From contig NZ_CP064873.1 of assembly GCF_019056515.1 (NCBI RefSeq), positions 1,798,001 through 1,862,000 of the forward strand: a DNA stretch of 64,000 nucleotides, given 5' to 3'. This stretch comes from Microbacterium paraoxydans (GTDB taxonomy: Bacteria; Actinomycetota; Actinomycetes; Actinomycetales; Microbacteriaceae). A program made the position numbers and the translations under genes. Shown here one piece after another: positions 1 to 8,259 of this stretch. The notes under the pieces are model-generated. The model did no database searches. It saw only the letters and a program-made list of their open reading frames with translations, and was not told the DNA's origin. Each line of letters opens with the position of its first letter. Position 1 is the stretch's first letter.

Positions 1-2
1 TG

Positions 3-584
3 GTGCCCTGGCTGTTCGCCTTCATGGTGAGCGTGCTCCTCGCCGGACGGACGCTCTCCCTCACCCGTCTCACCCTCTCGGTGGCTGTGAGCCAGTTCCT
101 CTTCCACGTGCTCTTCGTGCTCGGCACGGTCAGCGCGTCCGGCGTGGCTCTCCGTCACGTGCACGGCGCTCCGCTCGTGCTCCCCGCGGCCGAGGGCACG
201 GCCGTCGTCGCGACCGCCGACGCCTCGATGTGGCTCGGGCACGCCCTCGCCGCCCTCCTCACCGTGACGGCGCTCCACCGCGGGGAGCGGCTGCTCCTCA
301 CCCTGCGCGCTCTCGCCGTCCGACTGGTCCGCTGGGTGCGTCGGCGTGCGGACGCGACGCTCGCCCCGCGCGCCGCTGCTTCTCCGTTCCGCCTCGCCGG
401 GCTCTTCCTCGTGCCGGCGGGCCGCGGTCTTCGCCTCCTCACTCCGCTTCTCGGGCGCGCCCCGCCCTCTCTCCCCGCGCTCTCATCCGCGCCCGCGGCC
501 TCCCGCCGTGCGGTGCGTCCTCGCGCCGTCCCCGGTGACGCGCGCGTCCGAACGCAGGTACCCGCGTCGCTCGGCGACGTCTGA
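3..584 (+). CDS. Membrane protein upstream of copC, possibly 5'-partial
   Basis: Not a family I recognise. The frame is open to the window edge, so the GTG at position 3 may be internal and the gene may begin outside. The first half has two or three hydrophobic stretches (about residues 1-50 and 75-90) with scattered histidines (HVLF, RHVHG, WLGH, LHRGE). The second half is rich in Arg, Ala and Pro and looks like a disordered cytoplasmic tail. It ends 14 bp before copC in the same direction, so it is probably the first visible gene of the copper operon. A metal-related membrane role is inference from context only. Confidence 0.6.
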   Translation: MPWLFAFMVSVLLAGRTLSLTRLTLSVAVSQFLFHVLFVLGTVSASGVALRHVHGAPLVLPAAEGTAVVATADASMWLGHALAALLTVTALHRGERLLLTLRALAVRLVRWVRRRADATLAPRAAASPFRLAGLFLVPAGRGLRLLTPLLGRAPPSLPALSSAPAASRRAVRPRAVPGDARVRTQVPASLGDV

Positions 585-598
585 AGAGAGGCTCTTCC

Positions 599-1219
599 AT
601 GTCCCCTGTCCGCAGATTCGCGGTCGGGGCGGTGCTGGCGGCTGTCGCGATCCTCGCGACGGCGGCGCCGGCGACCGCCCATGACCAACTCATCGAGAGC
701 AGCCCCGCCGACGGGGAACGGCTCGACACCGCGCCCGTCAGCGTCACGATGACGTTCTCGGGCGAGCTCCTCGTCCTCGACGAGTCGACCGCCGGGGCCG
801 TCGTCCTCGTCGTCGACGCGGAGGGCGAGGACTGGGCGACGGGCGAGGTGGAGGTGCGCGGACGGAACGTCACCGCTGCCCTCCTGCCCGACATGCCGGA
901 CGGCGGGTACCAGGTGCGCTGGCAGGTCGTCTCCGAGGACGGGCACCCGATCGCGGGGGTCATCCCCTTCGCCGTCGGAGACACCGTTCCGCTGGAGTCG
1001 ACAGGGAACCCGGAGCCGACCGCGTCCGCCACGGGCGGATCGTCGACCGCATCGGATCAGAACGCAGACGAGACGGGCGGCCCGGTCCGGGTCCTGCTCG
1101 TCGGCGGGGCGGGCGCGGCACTCGCCGTCGCCGCCTTCGCCCTCCTCCTCATCCTCCGCCGCCGTCGCGCGGCCGCCGTGCCGCCGGAATCCGGCGACGA
1201 CACGGCAGAGAACTCCTGA
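599..1219 (+). CDS. copC: CopC-domain copper-binding protein, membrane anchored
   Basis: 206 aa. It starts with a signal peptide (residues 1-28, ending ATAPATAH), so the mature N-terminus begins with histidine, as in CopC/PcoC where that histidine ligates Cu(II). The CopC beta-sandwich follows (about 28-125, with motifs ESSPADGE, VTMTFSGEL, YQVRWQVVSEDGHPI). A Ser/Thr/Gly linker and one C-terminal transmembrane helix (about 164-188) with an Arg-rich cytoplasmic end tether it to the outer face of the membrane. The next gene, a PCu(A)C chaperone, starts 11 bp downstream. The role is periplasm-side copper binding or delivery. The family call is firm; whether it serves resistance or cuproenzyme supply is open. 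Confidence 0.88.
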   Translation: MSPVRRFAVGAVLAAVAILATAAPATAHDQLIESSPADGERLDTAPVSVTMTFSGELLVLDESTAGAVVLVVDAEGEDWATGEVEVRGRNVTAALLPDMPDGGYQVRWQVVSEDGHPIAGVIPFAVGDTVPLESTGNPEPTASATGGSSTASDQNADETGGPVRVLLVGGAGAALAVAAFALLLILRRRRAAAVPPESGDDTAENS

Positions 1220-1230
1220 AAGGCATCATC

Positions 1231-1761
1231 ATGAACATTCGCACTTCCCTCCCCCGCCTCGGCGCGGCGATCGTCCTCTCGCTCGTCGCGCTCACCGGGT
1301 GCACCGCGCCCACAGCCGAGACACCGACCAGCGCCCCCGCCGGTGACGATCTCCGGATCGACGACGCCTGGGTCAAGGCCGCCGACGACGGCATGTCCGC
1401 GGCTTTCGGCGTGCTCGTCAACGAGGGCGAGGAGGACGTGACGGTGACATCGGTCGCCTCCGCCGCCTCGCCGATGATCGAGCTGCACGAGACCGTGGAG
1501 AACGAGGCCGGAGAGATGGTCATGCGGGAGATCGCCGGGGGTTTCGTCGTCCCCGCCGGCGGCAGCCTCGCCCTCGAGCCCGGGGGGAATCACATCATGA
1601 TGATGGACCTCTCCGAGCCTCTGGAAGCCGGTGACGAGGTCGCTTTCACCGTCACCCTGTCGGACGACTCCACGTTCGAGTTCGCCGCGCCGGTGAAGGA
1701 CTACTCCGGCGCGAACGAGAACTACGACGGCGCCGACGACCACGAGGGCATGGACCACTGA
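1231..1761 (+). CDS. PCu(A)C-type copper chaperone lipoprotein
   Basis: 176 aa. A lipoprotein signal ends in LTGC, making Cys24 the acylated residue. The rest is the PCu(A)C fold: DAWVKAADDGMSAAFG near the start, IELHETVENEAGEMVM in the middle and NHIMMMDL later. These supply the His/Met ligands of a pattern close to the family's H-x10-M-x21-HxM Cu(I) site. Such proteins pass Cu(I) to cytochrome oxidase or export systems. The His/Glu-containing tail (HEGMDH) may add metal contacts. Its stop overlaps the start of the DyP gene by one base (TGATG), indicating translational coupling. A strong A-rich ribosome site is absent; AAAGG lies about 9 nt upstream. Confidence 0.88.
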   Translation: MNIRTSLPRLGAAIVLSLVALTGCTAPTAETPTSAPAGDDLRIDDAWVKAADDGMSAAFGVLVNEGEEDVTVTSVASAASPMIELHETVENEAGEMVMREIAGGFVVPAGGSLALEPGGNHIMMMDLSEPLEAGDEVAFTVTLSDDSTFEFAAPVKDYSGANENYDGADDHEGMDH

Positions 1762-2987
1762 TGGCCGCGCGCGTCTCGGGCGCGCGCACCGGCCGCACCG
1801 GCTCGACCCGGCGGCAGTTCCTCCTCGGAGGGGCTGTCGCCGGTGTCGGCGCCGCCGTCGCGGTCGGGGCCGACCTCGCCCTCACGCGAGCGGACACGGA
1901 GGCTCCCGCGGCCCCCGCACCGCTCAACGGCTCCCTCACAGTCCCGTTCCACGGTGTCCATCAGGCCGGGATCGACACCCCTGCCCAGGCGCACGGCTCG
2001 TTCGTGGCGCTCGACCTCCGGCCGGAGGTCGACCGCGACGGACTCCGCCGGCTCCTGCGTATCCTCACGGACGACGCGGCGCGGCTCACCCAGGGACGAT
2101 CGGCGCTCGCGGACTCGGAGCCGGAGCTCGCACTCGCCCCGGCCCGGTTGACCGTCACGTTCGGCTTCGGCCCGACTCTCGTGGCACGGGCCGGCAACAG
2201 CAGTCCGTCCTGGCTCGCTCCGCTGCCCGCCTTCCGCGTGGACCGCCTGCAGCCGGAGTTCTCGGATGGGGACCTGCTCCTCCAGCTCGCCGCCGACGAC
2301 CCTCTGACCGTCGCGCACGCGCAGCGCATGCTCCTGAAGGACGCGCGCGGCTTCGCGACCGTGCGATGGATCCAGCAGGGCTTCCGCCGGGCACACGGCA
2401 CAGAGCGACCGGGCACGACCATGCGCAATCTCTTCGGCCAGGTCGACGGCACGAGCAATCCGCAGCCGGGGACGGACGACTTCGACCGGGTGGTCTGGAG
2501 TGAGGACGGCTGGCTGGCCGGCGGCACGGGCATGGTCCTGCGCCGCATCCGCATGGACCTCGACGCCTGGGACCGCCTGGATCGCGGGGGCCGCGAGGCC
2601 TCGGTGGGGCGGACGCTCCGCGACGGTGGGCCGCTCACGGGGACGTCGGAGTTCGACGAGCCGGACTTCGACGCGACGACGGCCATCGGGTTCCCCGTCA
2701 TCCCGGCGTTCGCGCACATCCGGCGCGCACGCGGGGACGGGACGGAGCGCATCTTCCGACGGGCGTACAACTACGACGAGCGCCCGGCCGGAGGCGGCGT
2801 CTCCGAATCCGGGCTGCTCTTCGCCGCGTTCCAGGCCGACGTCGCGCGGCAGTTCGTCCCCATGCAGCAACGGCTCGACGAGCTCGACCTGCTCAACGAG
2901 TGGACCGTCCCGATCGGATCCGCCGTGTTCGCCGTACCCCCGGGATGTGCGGAGGGCGGCTACATCGGGGAGACGCTGCTCGACTGA
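1761..2987 (+). CDS. efeB: Tat-exported DyP-type haem peroxidase (EfeB-like)
   Basis: 408 aa. The N-terminus has a twin-arginine signal (STRRQFLLGG, residues 15-24) followed by an Ala/Gly/Val core, so it should be exported folded with haem. The DyP signature GQVDG (226-230, catalytic Asp229) is present, as are the proximal haem histidine in PAFAHIRRAR (His319) and a distal arginine in IFRRAYNYDE. The length and the Tat signal match the EfeB subfamily, which acts in iron/haem handling or dye peroxidation. No efeU or efeO is visible; instead it is coupled to copC and the PCu(A)C gene. The symbol is by family resemblance; the actual substrate is unknown. Confidence 0.85.
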   Translation: MAARVSGARTGRTGSTRRQFLLGGAVAGVGAAVAVGADLALTRADTEAPAAPAPLNGSLTVPFHGVHQAGIDTPAQAHGSFVALDLRPEVDRDGLRRLLRILTDDAARLTQGRSALADSEPELALAPARLTVTFGFGPTLVARAGNSSPSWLAPLPAFRVDRLQPEFSDGDLLLQLAADDPLTVAHAQRMLLKDARGFATVRWIQQGFRRAHGTERPGTTMRNLFGQVDGTSNPQPGTDDFDRVVWSEDGWLAGGTGMVLRRIRMDLDAWDRLDRGGREASVGRTLRDGGPLTGTSEFDEPDFDATTAIGFPVIPAFAHIRRARGDGTERIFRRAYNYDERPAGGGVSESGLLFAAFQADVARQFVPMQQRLDELDLLNEWTVPIGSAVFAVPPGCAEGGYIGETLLD

Positions 2988-2997
2988 GGCCGAGCAG

Positions 2998-3750
2998 TCA
3001 GTGGGGTCCGCGTCGCCGCGCCGCAGCGACCGCGGGCCCCACACCGTCCAGGATGGGTTCTCCGTGGCCGGTCAGGACGACTCGCGCGCTCGTCCGGGCA
3101 AGAGTATCCAACGAATCCATCGCTTCGGTGGTGTCGGCCGTGGCCGCCCTGGCGACGATCTGGGGCACGGTCTCGCCGGTGTACGGGTCGAGCGTCACGA
3201 GGGCGTCGCCGGCGATGAGCACCCCGGACTCCTCGAACAGGTATGCGCAGTGCCCTTCCGTGTGCCCGGGAGTCCACAGCGCGATCGGGGTGCCTGGGGT
3301 ATCGATCGGATGCTCGTGCCGCACGCGCGGCTGCGCCTCGACGCCCCGGACGTTCAGCGCTCCGGCGAGTGCCATCCGGGTGATGGTCGGGATCCCCCGC
3401 GGATGGGTGAGCACGTAGGGGACGCGCGGTGAGGCCGGACGGTAGCTGTACGGATGACGAGCCAGGTGTGCGTCGCGAGGGTGGACGAACACGGAGACCC
3501 CCTCCTCGTGCAGCCCGCACGCGACACCGACGTGGTCGAAGTGCCCGTGCGTCAGGACGACCGCATCGATGTCTGTCTCTTTCGCCGCGAGGTGACCGAG
3601 CAGGTCGCGCAGCACGCCCCTGCTGCGCGGCAGTCCCGCATCGAACAGCGTCAGCCCGTCCGCGGTCTGCACGAGGTAGCAGTTGACGTCCGCCACGCTG
3701 ATGCTGAAGAAGCCGGGAACGACCTCCGTCCACTGCCGCCCTCTGCTCAT
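2998..3750 (-). CDS. Metallo-beta-lactamase-fold hydrolase
   Basis: 250 aa. The zinc-site motif THGHFDH (residues 67-73) is intact. A later PGHTEGH supplies the third-strand histidine, AGDALV the bridging aspartate and LTGHGEPI the last histidine. This is the glyoxalase II/lactonase-like branch. The substrate cannot be told from sequence. The ATG at 3750 overlaps the stop of the upstream gene (4 bp, ATGA), so the two are co-translated. Its 3' end is convergent with the DyP gene, with only 10 bp between the stops. A longer in-frame extension upstream is just the overlap with the preceding gene. Confidence 0.87.
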   Translation of the reverse strand: MSRGRQWTEVVPGFFSISVADVNCYLVQTADGLTLFDAGLPRSRGVLRDLLGHLAAKETDIDAVVLTHGHFDHVGVACGLHEEGVSVFVHPRDAHLARHPYSYRPASPRVPYVLTHPRGIPTITRMALAGALNVRGVEAQPRVRHEHPIDTPGTPIALWTPGHTEGHCAYLFEESGVLIAGDALVTLDPYTGETVPQIVARAATADTTEAMDSLDTLARTSARVVLTGHGEPILDGVGPAVAAARRRGPH

Positions 3751-4241
3751 CCCCGGTCCTCCTCGTCGTCGGCGGGCCCGCGCCCCGCATCGAAGTTGCG
3801 CTCGTACCGCTCCCTGGCCTCGAGCAGCACGTGTGCGCCGATCACGGCGATCGGCTCCACGTCCGTCAGCAGCGGCTCGCAGTCCGGGCCGCGGCCGCAG
3901 TGCTCGCCCCGGAGGACCCAGGCGATGCGCTGCGGATCCTGCTCGGCGAGGTGCCGGTACTGGCAGAGTTGGCGCGCCAGCCAGTCCTCCAGGGGACGCG
4001 TCCACCACCGCTCGGCGTCGAGAGGATTGACGGAGAGCCCGGGGAGCTCCAGTCCGCTCTCGGTGTCGACGCTGGAGCGGCGGGCGTCCGCGTCCGGTCC
4101 CTCGGAGTAGCGGACATGCAGACCGGGGCATGCGCGGACGACCGCGGCCAGCTGCGCCAGGTGGTCGATGCGTCGCAGCCCGGTCGCAGCGTCGCGATCG
4201 GTCGAGGTGCCGCAGGTGCGGTCGAGAGCGGCGTCGGTCAT
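3747..4241 (-). CDS. Conserved unknown, DUF6098-like
   Basis: 164 aa, no signal or membrane segment. It contains a conserved-looking stretch with ESGLELPGLSVNPL followed by ARQLCQYRHL and a cysteine-bearing LRGEHCGRGPDCEPLL, which I associate with the actinobacterial DUF6098 family. The function is unknown. The start at 4241 is supported by TACGCT (minus strand, 4248-4253) placed 6 nt upstream, a leaderless arrangement seen repeatedly in this window. The gene is followed by the overlapping hydrolase gene as a two-gene operon. Confidence 0.7.
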   Translation of the reverse strand: MTDAALDRTCGTSTDRDAATGLRRIDHLAQLAAVVRACPGLHVRYSEGPDADARRSSVDTESGLELPGLSVNPLDAERWWTRPLEDWLARQLCQYRHLAEQDPQRIAWVLRGEHCGRGPDCEPLLTDVEPIAVIGAHVLLEARERYERNFDAGRGPADDEEDRG

Positions 4242-4247
4242 GGGCTG

Positions 4248-4253
4248 AGCGTA
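4248..4253 (-). promoter_or_regulatory. Candidate -10 for leaderless transcript (start 4241)
   Basis: TACGCT lies exactly 6 nt before the ATG of the DUF6098-like gene, fitting TANNNT and leaderless initiation. No clear -35 is visible. Confidence 0.5.
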
Positions 4254-4441
4254 AGAAGCGGCCGTGACGACGCCGAGGGGGATTGACAATCCGGGCTTGG
4301 AGCTCATCATCGCCGGAGCGACCGCGGACGCGGACGCGGACGCGCGAGAAGTTACCGCGCCGCTTCCGCCGCGTCAATGCCCTCTCAGCCCGCACCCAGG
4401 GGTTCTACCTTCGGGCAACCGCACCCACCTTGGAGGGGATC

Positions 4442-4915
4442 ATGAGCGACACCACCCGCACTACCCGCTACGCCGAGACACCGATCCAGAAGACGGCGCT
4501 GATCGTCGGCATCGTCTTCCTCATCGTCGGTATCGCCGGCTTCATCCCGGGCCTGACCCACTCGGCCGAACACCTGCACGGAGCCGGAGCAGCATCGGAG
4601 GCCCTGCTCCTCGGCCTCTTCCAGGTCTCGGTCCTGCACAACGTCGTGCACCTGCTGTTCGCCGTCGCGGGCATCGCGCTCGCCGCCTCGCCGCGCGCCT
4701 CCCGCCTCTACCTCATCATCGGCGGGCTCGCGTACCTCGTCGTCTGGCTGTACGGCCTCGTCGCGGTCGGCAACGAGCAGCTGAACTTCCTGCCGGTGAA
4801 CAACGCCGACAACTGGCTCCACCTCGGTCTCGCGATCGGCATGGTGCTGCTGGGCATCTTCGTCAGTCGAGAGCCGCGCGTCCCGCGGAACGGCGCAGGC
4901 ACCGCGCGCGTCTGA
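4442..4915 (+). CDS. DUF4383 four-helix membrane protein
   Basis: 157 aa. It has four hydrophobic segments (about 18-38, 58-78, 85-107 and 120-140). The pattern AEHLHGAG, LHNVVHLLFAVAGIALA, then AYLVVWLYG and NADNWLHLGLA is typical of DUF4383 integral membrane proteins, which have no assigned function. GGAGG sits about 6 nt before the ATG and decides the start. It is monocistronic, with a strong terminator just downstream. Confidence 0.82.
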   Translation: MSDTTRTTRYAETPIQKTALIVGIVFLIVGIAGFIPGLTHSAEHLHGAGAASEALLLGLFQVSVLHNVVHLLFAVAGIALAASPRASRLYLIIGGLAYLVVWLYGLVAVGNEQLNFLPVNNADNWLHLGLAIGMVLLGIFVSREPRVPRNGAGTARV

Positions 4916-4929
4916 CACTCGGTGCACCC

Positions 4930-4976
4930 CAGACGGGACGCCTCCTCCTCGTCTCGCGGAGGGGGCGTCCCGTCTG
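4930..4976. terminator. Bidirectional stem-loop terminator
   Basis: A 13-bp perfect stem (CAGACGGGACGCC with its complement) closes a loop containing further C/G-rich pairing. It lies between the converging DUF4383 and DUF7882-like genes and can serve both. Confidence 0.7.
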
Positions 4977-4991
4977 TCGCCGTCCCGTGCC

Positions 4992-5321
4992 CTACGACAG
5001 GTCCAGGTTGCCGGTGACGGCTCTCCCGGCCGGCTCCGGCACGAGATACAGGCCGCTCGGCGAGTTCGCCGTGTACGCCAGCGCGTCGACCCAGGCGCGG
5101 TTGATCTCCGGCTGGCGGCTGCCGACGTACTTGAACACCATAGAACTCCCGGCGTGGAGCCAGACGGTGATCCGTCCGCCCCCGACGCTGGCGTCCTCCT
5201 TCCAGGTGTACGGGAAGGGCTCGCCCCGCCGCAGCTTCGCGGTCATCACCAGCTGCAGATGCCGCAGCGCGCGGTCCTCGACCTCGACCTTGGTGCTTCC
5301 GTCGTAGATGAATCTGCCCAT
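4992..5321 (-). CDS. Small DUF7882-like protein
   Basis: 109 aa. It matches a short family common in Microbacteriaceae (sometimes mislabelled as DNA ligase): MGRFIYDGSTKVEVEDRALR, then LQLVMTAKLRRGE, a WKEDASVGGGR turn, FKYVGSRQPEIN and a SPSGLYLVPEP end. There are no catalytic motifs and the function is unknown. The ATG at 5321 has AGGAAGG about 8 nt upstream, which favours it over the in-frame ATG 14 codons earlier. Confidence 0.72.
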   Translation of the reverse strand: MGRFIYDGSTKVEVEDRALRHLQLVMTAKLRRGEPFPYTWKEDASVGGGRITVWLHAGSSMVFKYVGSRQPEINRAWVDALAYTANSPSGLYLVPEPAGRAVTGNLDLS

Positions 5322-5493
5322 GTCCGCCCTTCCTGAGATGATCGCCACGAGGTCTCGTCCCACGGAGGTGCGATCGTCGATCGCCGGTGGTGATGTCCGT
5401 CCACCCTGTCACCGGCACCGCACCCGGGAAGACGAAGACACCGTTGTGCGGACAGGAAACGAACAGTTCGTGCGAGCGGTGTCCATTCCCCGG

Positions 5494-5814
5494 TCACCCC
5501 TCCGCCGGCTGCACGGCATTCCCCCAGACCCAGCAGCGGTAGGTGCGCTCGCCGGCACGGAACTCTATGCCCGCCGCGAGCGGAGTGGAGCGGACGACCT
5601 TGGCCTCCACGCGGATCGCCTCCGGGCCGAACCGCACCCACGCCCGCACCCGCCGCTGGAGCGCGTGCGGATAGACGGTGACGGCGGACTCGCGCAAGGC
5701 GAGCTCGCGATCGGACAGGGACTGCAGGGGGCCGCGGCGTGCGGCGGCCTCGATGGCCTGATGCTGCGACCGCATGTCGTTGTACGCGGAGAGCGCGCGA
5801 CCCGAGTTCCCCAC
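5494..5814 (-). CDS. Hypothetical 106-aa protein
   Basis: I do not recognise the family. It starts at GTG 5814, preceded by GGAGGAAGGA. The first half is helical and charged; the second half is a beta-rich segment (RVRAWVRFGPEAIRVEAKVV, then a Cys/Trp-containing ERTYRCWVWGNAV). It has no signal peptide and no membrane helix. The good ribosome site, codon use like its neighbours and placement before the tRNA cluster support a real gene. Its codirectional neighbour at 4992-5321 is a similarly small unknown. Confidence 0.55.
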   Translation of the reverse strand: MGNSGRALSAYNDMRSQHQAIEAAARRGPLQSLSDRELALRESAVTVYPHALQRRVRAWVRFGPEAIRVEAKVVRSTPLAAGIEFRAGERTYRCWVWGNAVQPAEG

Positions 5815-5984
5815 ACCGGCTCCTTCCTCCGGCCTCTTCCAGGATACCGATACTCGAACACATCTTCGAACTCGATCCCGAGGGCGCAGACACGCAGATT
5901 CGCACCGAGGTCGCAGGGCTCCGCCGTGAGACTGCGACCTCGCGCGGATCTGCGACCCCGCGCGGGGGAAGGATGCCCCGCGGG

Positions 5985-6016
5985 CAAGAAAAAACCCCCG
6001 GCAGAACCGGGGGTTT
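5985..6016 (-). terminator. Rho-independent terminator of the minus-strand tRNA operon
   Basis: On the minus strand a 10-bp stem (AAACCCCCGG and its complement, 5990-5999 with 6007-6016) is followed directly by six T. This is a textbook terminator after tRNA-Val(GAC). Confidence 0.88.
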
Positions 6017-6020
6017 CAGG

Positions 6021-6095
6021 TGGTGCGCGATACTGGGATCGAACCAGTGACCTCTTCCGTGTCAGGGAAGCGCGCTACCGCTGCGCCAATCGCGC
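6021..6095 (-). tRNA. tRNA-Val(GAC)
   Basis: Cloverleaf folds with acceptor stem GCGCGAT/ATCGCGC and anticodon arm CTTCC-CTGACAC-GGAAG (anticodon GAC). The T arm contains GGTTCGATCC. Discriminator A is followed by an encoded CCA at 6021-6023, unlike the other three tRNA genes here. It is the last gene of the Gly-Cys-Val operon, immediately before the terminator. Confidence 0.95.
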
Positions 6096-6122
6096 CCGTT
6101 GGGGCTATTCAGTTTTCCCGTG

Positions 6123-6193
6123 AGGTGGCGACGGGATTCGAACCCGTGTAAACGGCTTTGCAGGCCGGTGCCTAGCCGCTCGGCCACGCCACC
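6123..6193 (-). tRNA. tRNA-Cys(GCA)
   Basis: Acceptor stem GGTGGCG/CGCCACC, anticodon loop CTGCAAA (anticodon GCA) and T arm GGGTTCGAATCCC. Discriminator U73 is the identity base expected for tRNA-Cys. CCA is not encoded. Length is 71 nt. Confidence 0.95.
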
Positions 6194-6245
6194 GTGTGGA
6201 TTGACCCCACGTGCCGCCGATCTTCGAGAAGATCTACTGCACTCG

Positions 6246-6318
6246 AGCGGATGACGAGACTCGAACTCGCGACCCCAACCTTGGCAAGGTTGTGCGCTAC
6301 CAACTGCGCTACATCCGC
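6246..6318 (-). tRNA. tRNA-Gly(GCC)
   Basis: Acceptor stem GCGGATG/CATCCGC, anticodon arm CAACC-TTGCCAA-GGTTG (anticodon GCC), T arm GAGTTCGAGTCTC, discriminator U73 as usual for bacterial tRNA-Gly. CCA is not encoded. It is the first gene of the minus-strand operon. Confidence 0.95.
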
Positions 6319-6469
6319 ATTTCGTTCCCGGTTGTCCCGGGCACTTATGAAACATTAGCCGATGATCCGCGCTCCGCCAAACCCGTGGCGAATCTCGCGC
6401 GTGTCTCCCCGACTGGTCATCGAGGCGCTCGCGGGTCGGGTAGTATCGGTTGACGTACCCCGCGGGTAT

Positions 6470-6542
6470 GGGCGATTGGCGCAGTTGGTAGCGCGCTTCC
6501 TTCACACGGAAGAGGTCATCGGTTCGAGTCCGGTATCGCCCA
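6470..6542 (+). tRNA. tRNA-Val(CAC)
   Basis: Acceptor stem GGGCGAT/ATCGCCC, anticodon arm CTTCC-TTCACAC-GGAAG (anticodon CAC), T arm CGGTTCGAGTCCG, discriminator A, no encoded CCA. It is divergent from the Gly-Cys-Val operon and is followed 10 nt later by a terminator. Confidence 0.95.
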
Positions 6543-6552
6543 CAGAATCCCT

Positions 6553-6582
6553 CCGAAGGCCCCGATCATCCGGGGCCTTCGG
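6553..6582. terminator. Bidirectional terminator between tRNA-Val and the GH13 gene
   Basis: An 11-bp stem CCGAAGGCCCC / GGGGCCTTCGG with a short loop is followed by a T-containing stretch on the plus strand. It lies between the converging tRNA-Val(CAC) and GH13 genes. Confidence 0.8.
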
Positions 6583-6594
6583 TGTTTCCACCGG

Positions 6595-8259
6595 TCACAG
6601 GACCCTGCCGTCCCCCGGTCGCGAGACCCGCAGCCACCGATAGCCGTACGCGGGAAGCTCCAGCTCCACCCCGCCGTCGTCGTCGAGGGGCACGCGCCGC
6701 GCGTCGAGGAGGTCGACCAGGGTCGTGCCCGCGGGCTCCTCCCCCAGTCGGAACCGCGTCGTCGCCGGCCGCTCCGCGAAGTTGTGGACGGCGATCGTGC
6801 GCCCGACATCCGCCTCCAGGGAGTGCACCAGCAGGGCGTCCTGCGGCTGGTCGATGACGCGGAACATCCCCCACCCGAGCTCGGGCGACACCCGGTAGCG
6901 CGCGGTCAGGTCGCGGATGAAGTGCAGCAACGATCCCCGGTCCTCGAGCTGCGCGGCGGCGTTCACGTGCGTGGGCGCGTACCCGTCCGTCGGCACCGGC
7001 GCGACCAGCCGGGAGGGACGCGCATCGGAAAAGCCGCCGTTGCGATCCGCCGACCACTGCATCGGGGTGCGCACGGCCTGCCGCCCCTCGATGGCGATGT
7101 TCTCGCCCATCCCGATCTCCTCGCCGTAGAACAGCACCGGGGTTCCGGGGAGGGTGAAGAGCAGGCTGTAGGCCATCCGGATCCTCCGGGGATCGCCTTC
7201 CAGCATCGGCGGGAGGCGTCGGGTGATCCCGCGCCCGAACACCCGCTGCCGCTCGTCCGGCGCGAAGGCCTCGAAGACCTCCTGGCGCTCGGCGTCGCTC
7301 AGCTTGTCGAGGGTGAGCTCGTCGTGGTTCCGGAGGAAGTTCGCCCACTGCACCTCGGGCCCGAGGACCGGGCGGGCCGTGAGCGCCTCGACGAGCGGCG
7401 CGGGATCGCGGCGGGCGAGCGACAGATAGAGCGCCTGCATCGCCACGAAGTCGAACTGCATGGTCAGCTCATCGCCGTCCGCACCCCCGAAGTACGCCCG
7501 CTGCTCCTCGTACGGCAGGTTGACCTCGCCCAGCAGGATCGCCTCACTGGACCGCCGCTGCAGGAAGCGCCGCATGTCGCGCAGCAGCTCGTGCGGGTCG
7601 GGGAGGTCGGACGTCTTCGGGACCTCGAGGAGGAACGGCACCGCATCGACCCGGAACCCCGAGACGCCGAGCTGCAGCCAGAACCCGATCACCTTCGCGA
7701 TCTCATCTCGGACCACGGGGTTGGCGATGTTGAGGTCGGGCTGGTGCTCGTAGAAGCTGTGCTGGTACCACTGCCCCGACTTGTCGTCCTTCGTCCAGAT
7801 CCCGTCGGCCTGCCCGGGGAACACCGTGTTCTTCTGGCCCTTCGGCGGTGCATCGTCCCGCCAGACGTAGTAGTCGCGATAGGGCGAGTCGACGCTCCGG
7901 AGCGCCGCGCGGAACCACGGGTGACGGTCGGAGGTGTGGTTGACGACGAGGTCGACGATCACGCGGATGCCGCGGTCACGGGCGGTGCGGATCACCTCCA
8001 CGAGGTCGCCGTGGGTCCCCAGGCGAGGGTCCACGCCGTAGAAGTCGCTGACGTCGTAGCCGTCGTCGAGGTCAGGCGAGGGGTAGAACGGCATGAGCCA
8101 CAGGCACGTCACGCCCAGCTGTGCCAGATAGTCGATCCGCTGCGCGAGGCCGCGGAGGTCGCCGACGCCGTCGCCGTCCCCGTCCAGGAAGGTCTCCACG
8201 TCGAGGCAGTAGACGACGGCCGTCTTCCACCACAGGTCGCTCGTGTCGGTGATCTTCAT
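6595..8259 (-). CDS. GH13 alpha-amylase family enzyme, trehalose synthase-like
   Basis: 554 aa, a full GH13 barrel with a short C-terminal beta domain. It shows VVYCLDVETFLDGDGDGVGD near the start, DLVVNHTSDRHPWF, the nucleophile in GFRVDAVP (Asp205), the acid/base in LLGEVN (Glu245) and the transition-state stabiliser in NHDE (Asp313). The tract FYGEEIGMGENI resembles TreS (maltose-to-trehalose isomerase), but the long TreS N-terminus and a maltokinase partner are absent. An alpha-glucan or trehalose-related hydrolase/transglycosylase is the safest reading. Its start overlaps the stop of the upstream oxidoreductase by 4 bp (ATGA), so the two are translationally coupled. Confidence 0.83.
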   Translation of the reverse strand: MKITDTSDLWWKTAVVYCLDVETFLDGDGDGVGDLRGLAQRIDYLAQLGVTCLWLMPFYPSPDLDDGYDVSDFYGVDPRLGTHGDLVEVIRTARDRGIRVIVDLVVNHTSDRHPWFRAALRSVDSPYRDYYVWRDDAPPKGQKNTVFPGQADGIWTKDDKSGQWYQHSFYEHQPDLNIANPVVRDEIAKVIGFWLQLGVSGFRVDAVPFLLEVPKTSDLPDPHELLRDMRRFLQRRSSEAILLGEVNLPYEEQRAYFGGADGDELTMQFDFVAMQALYLSLARRDPAPLVEALTARPVLGPEVQWANFLRNHDELTLDKLSDAERQEVFEAFAPDERQRVFGRGITRRLPPMLEGDPRRIRMAYSLLFTLPGTPVLFYGEEIGMGENIAIEGRQAVRTPMQWSADRNGGFSDARPSRLVAPVPTDGYAPTHVNAAAQLEDRGSLLHFIRDLTARYRVSPELGWGMFRVIDQPQDALLVHSLEADVGRTIAVHNFAERPATTRFRLGEEPAGTTLVDLLDARRVPLDDDGGVELELPAYGYRWLRVSRPGDGRVL

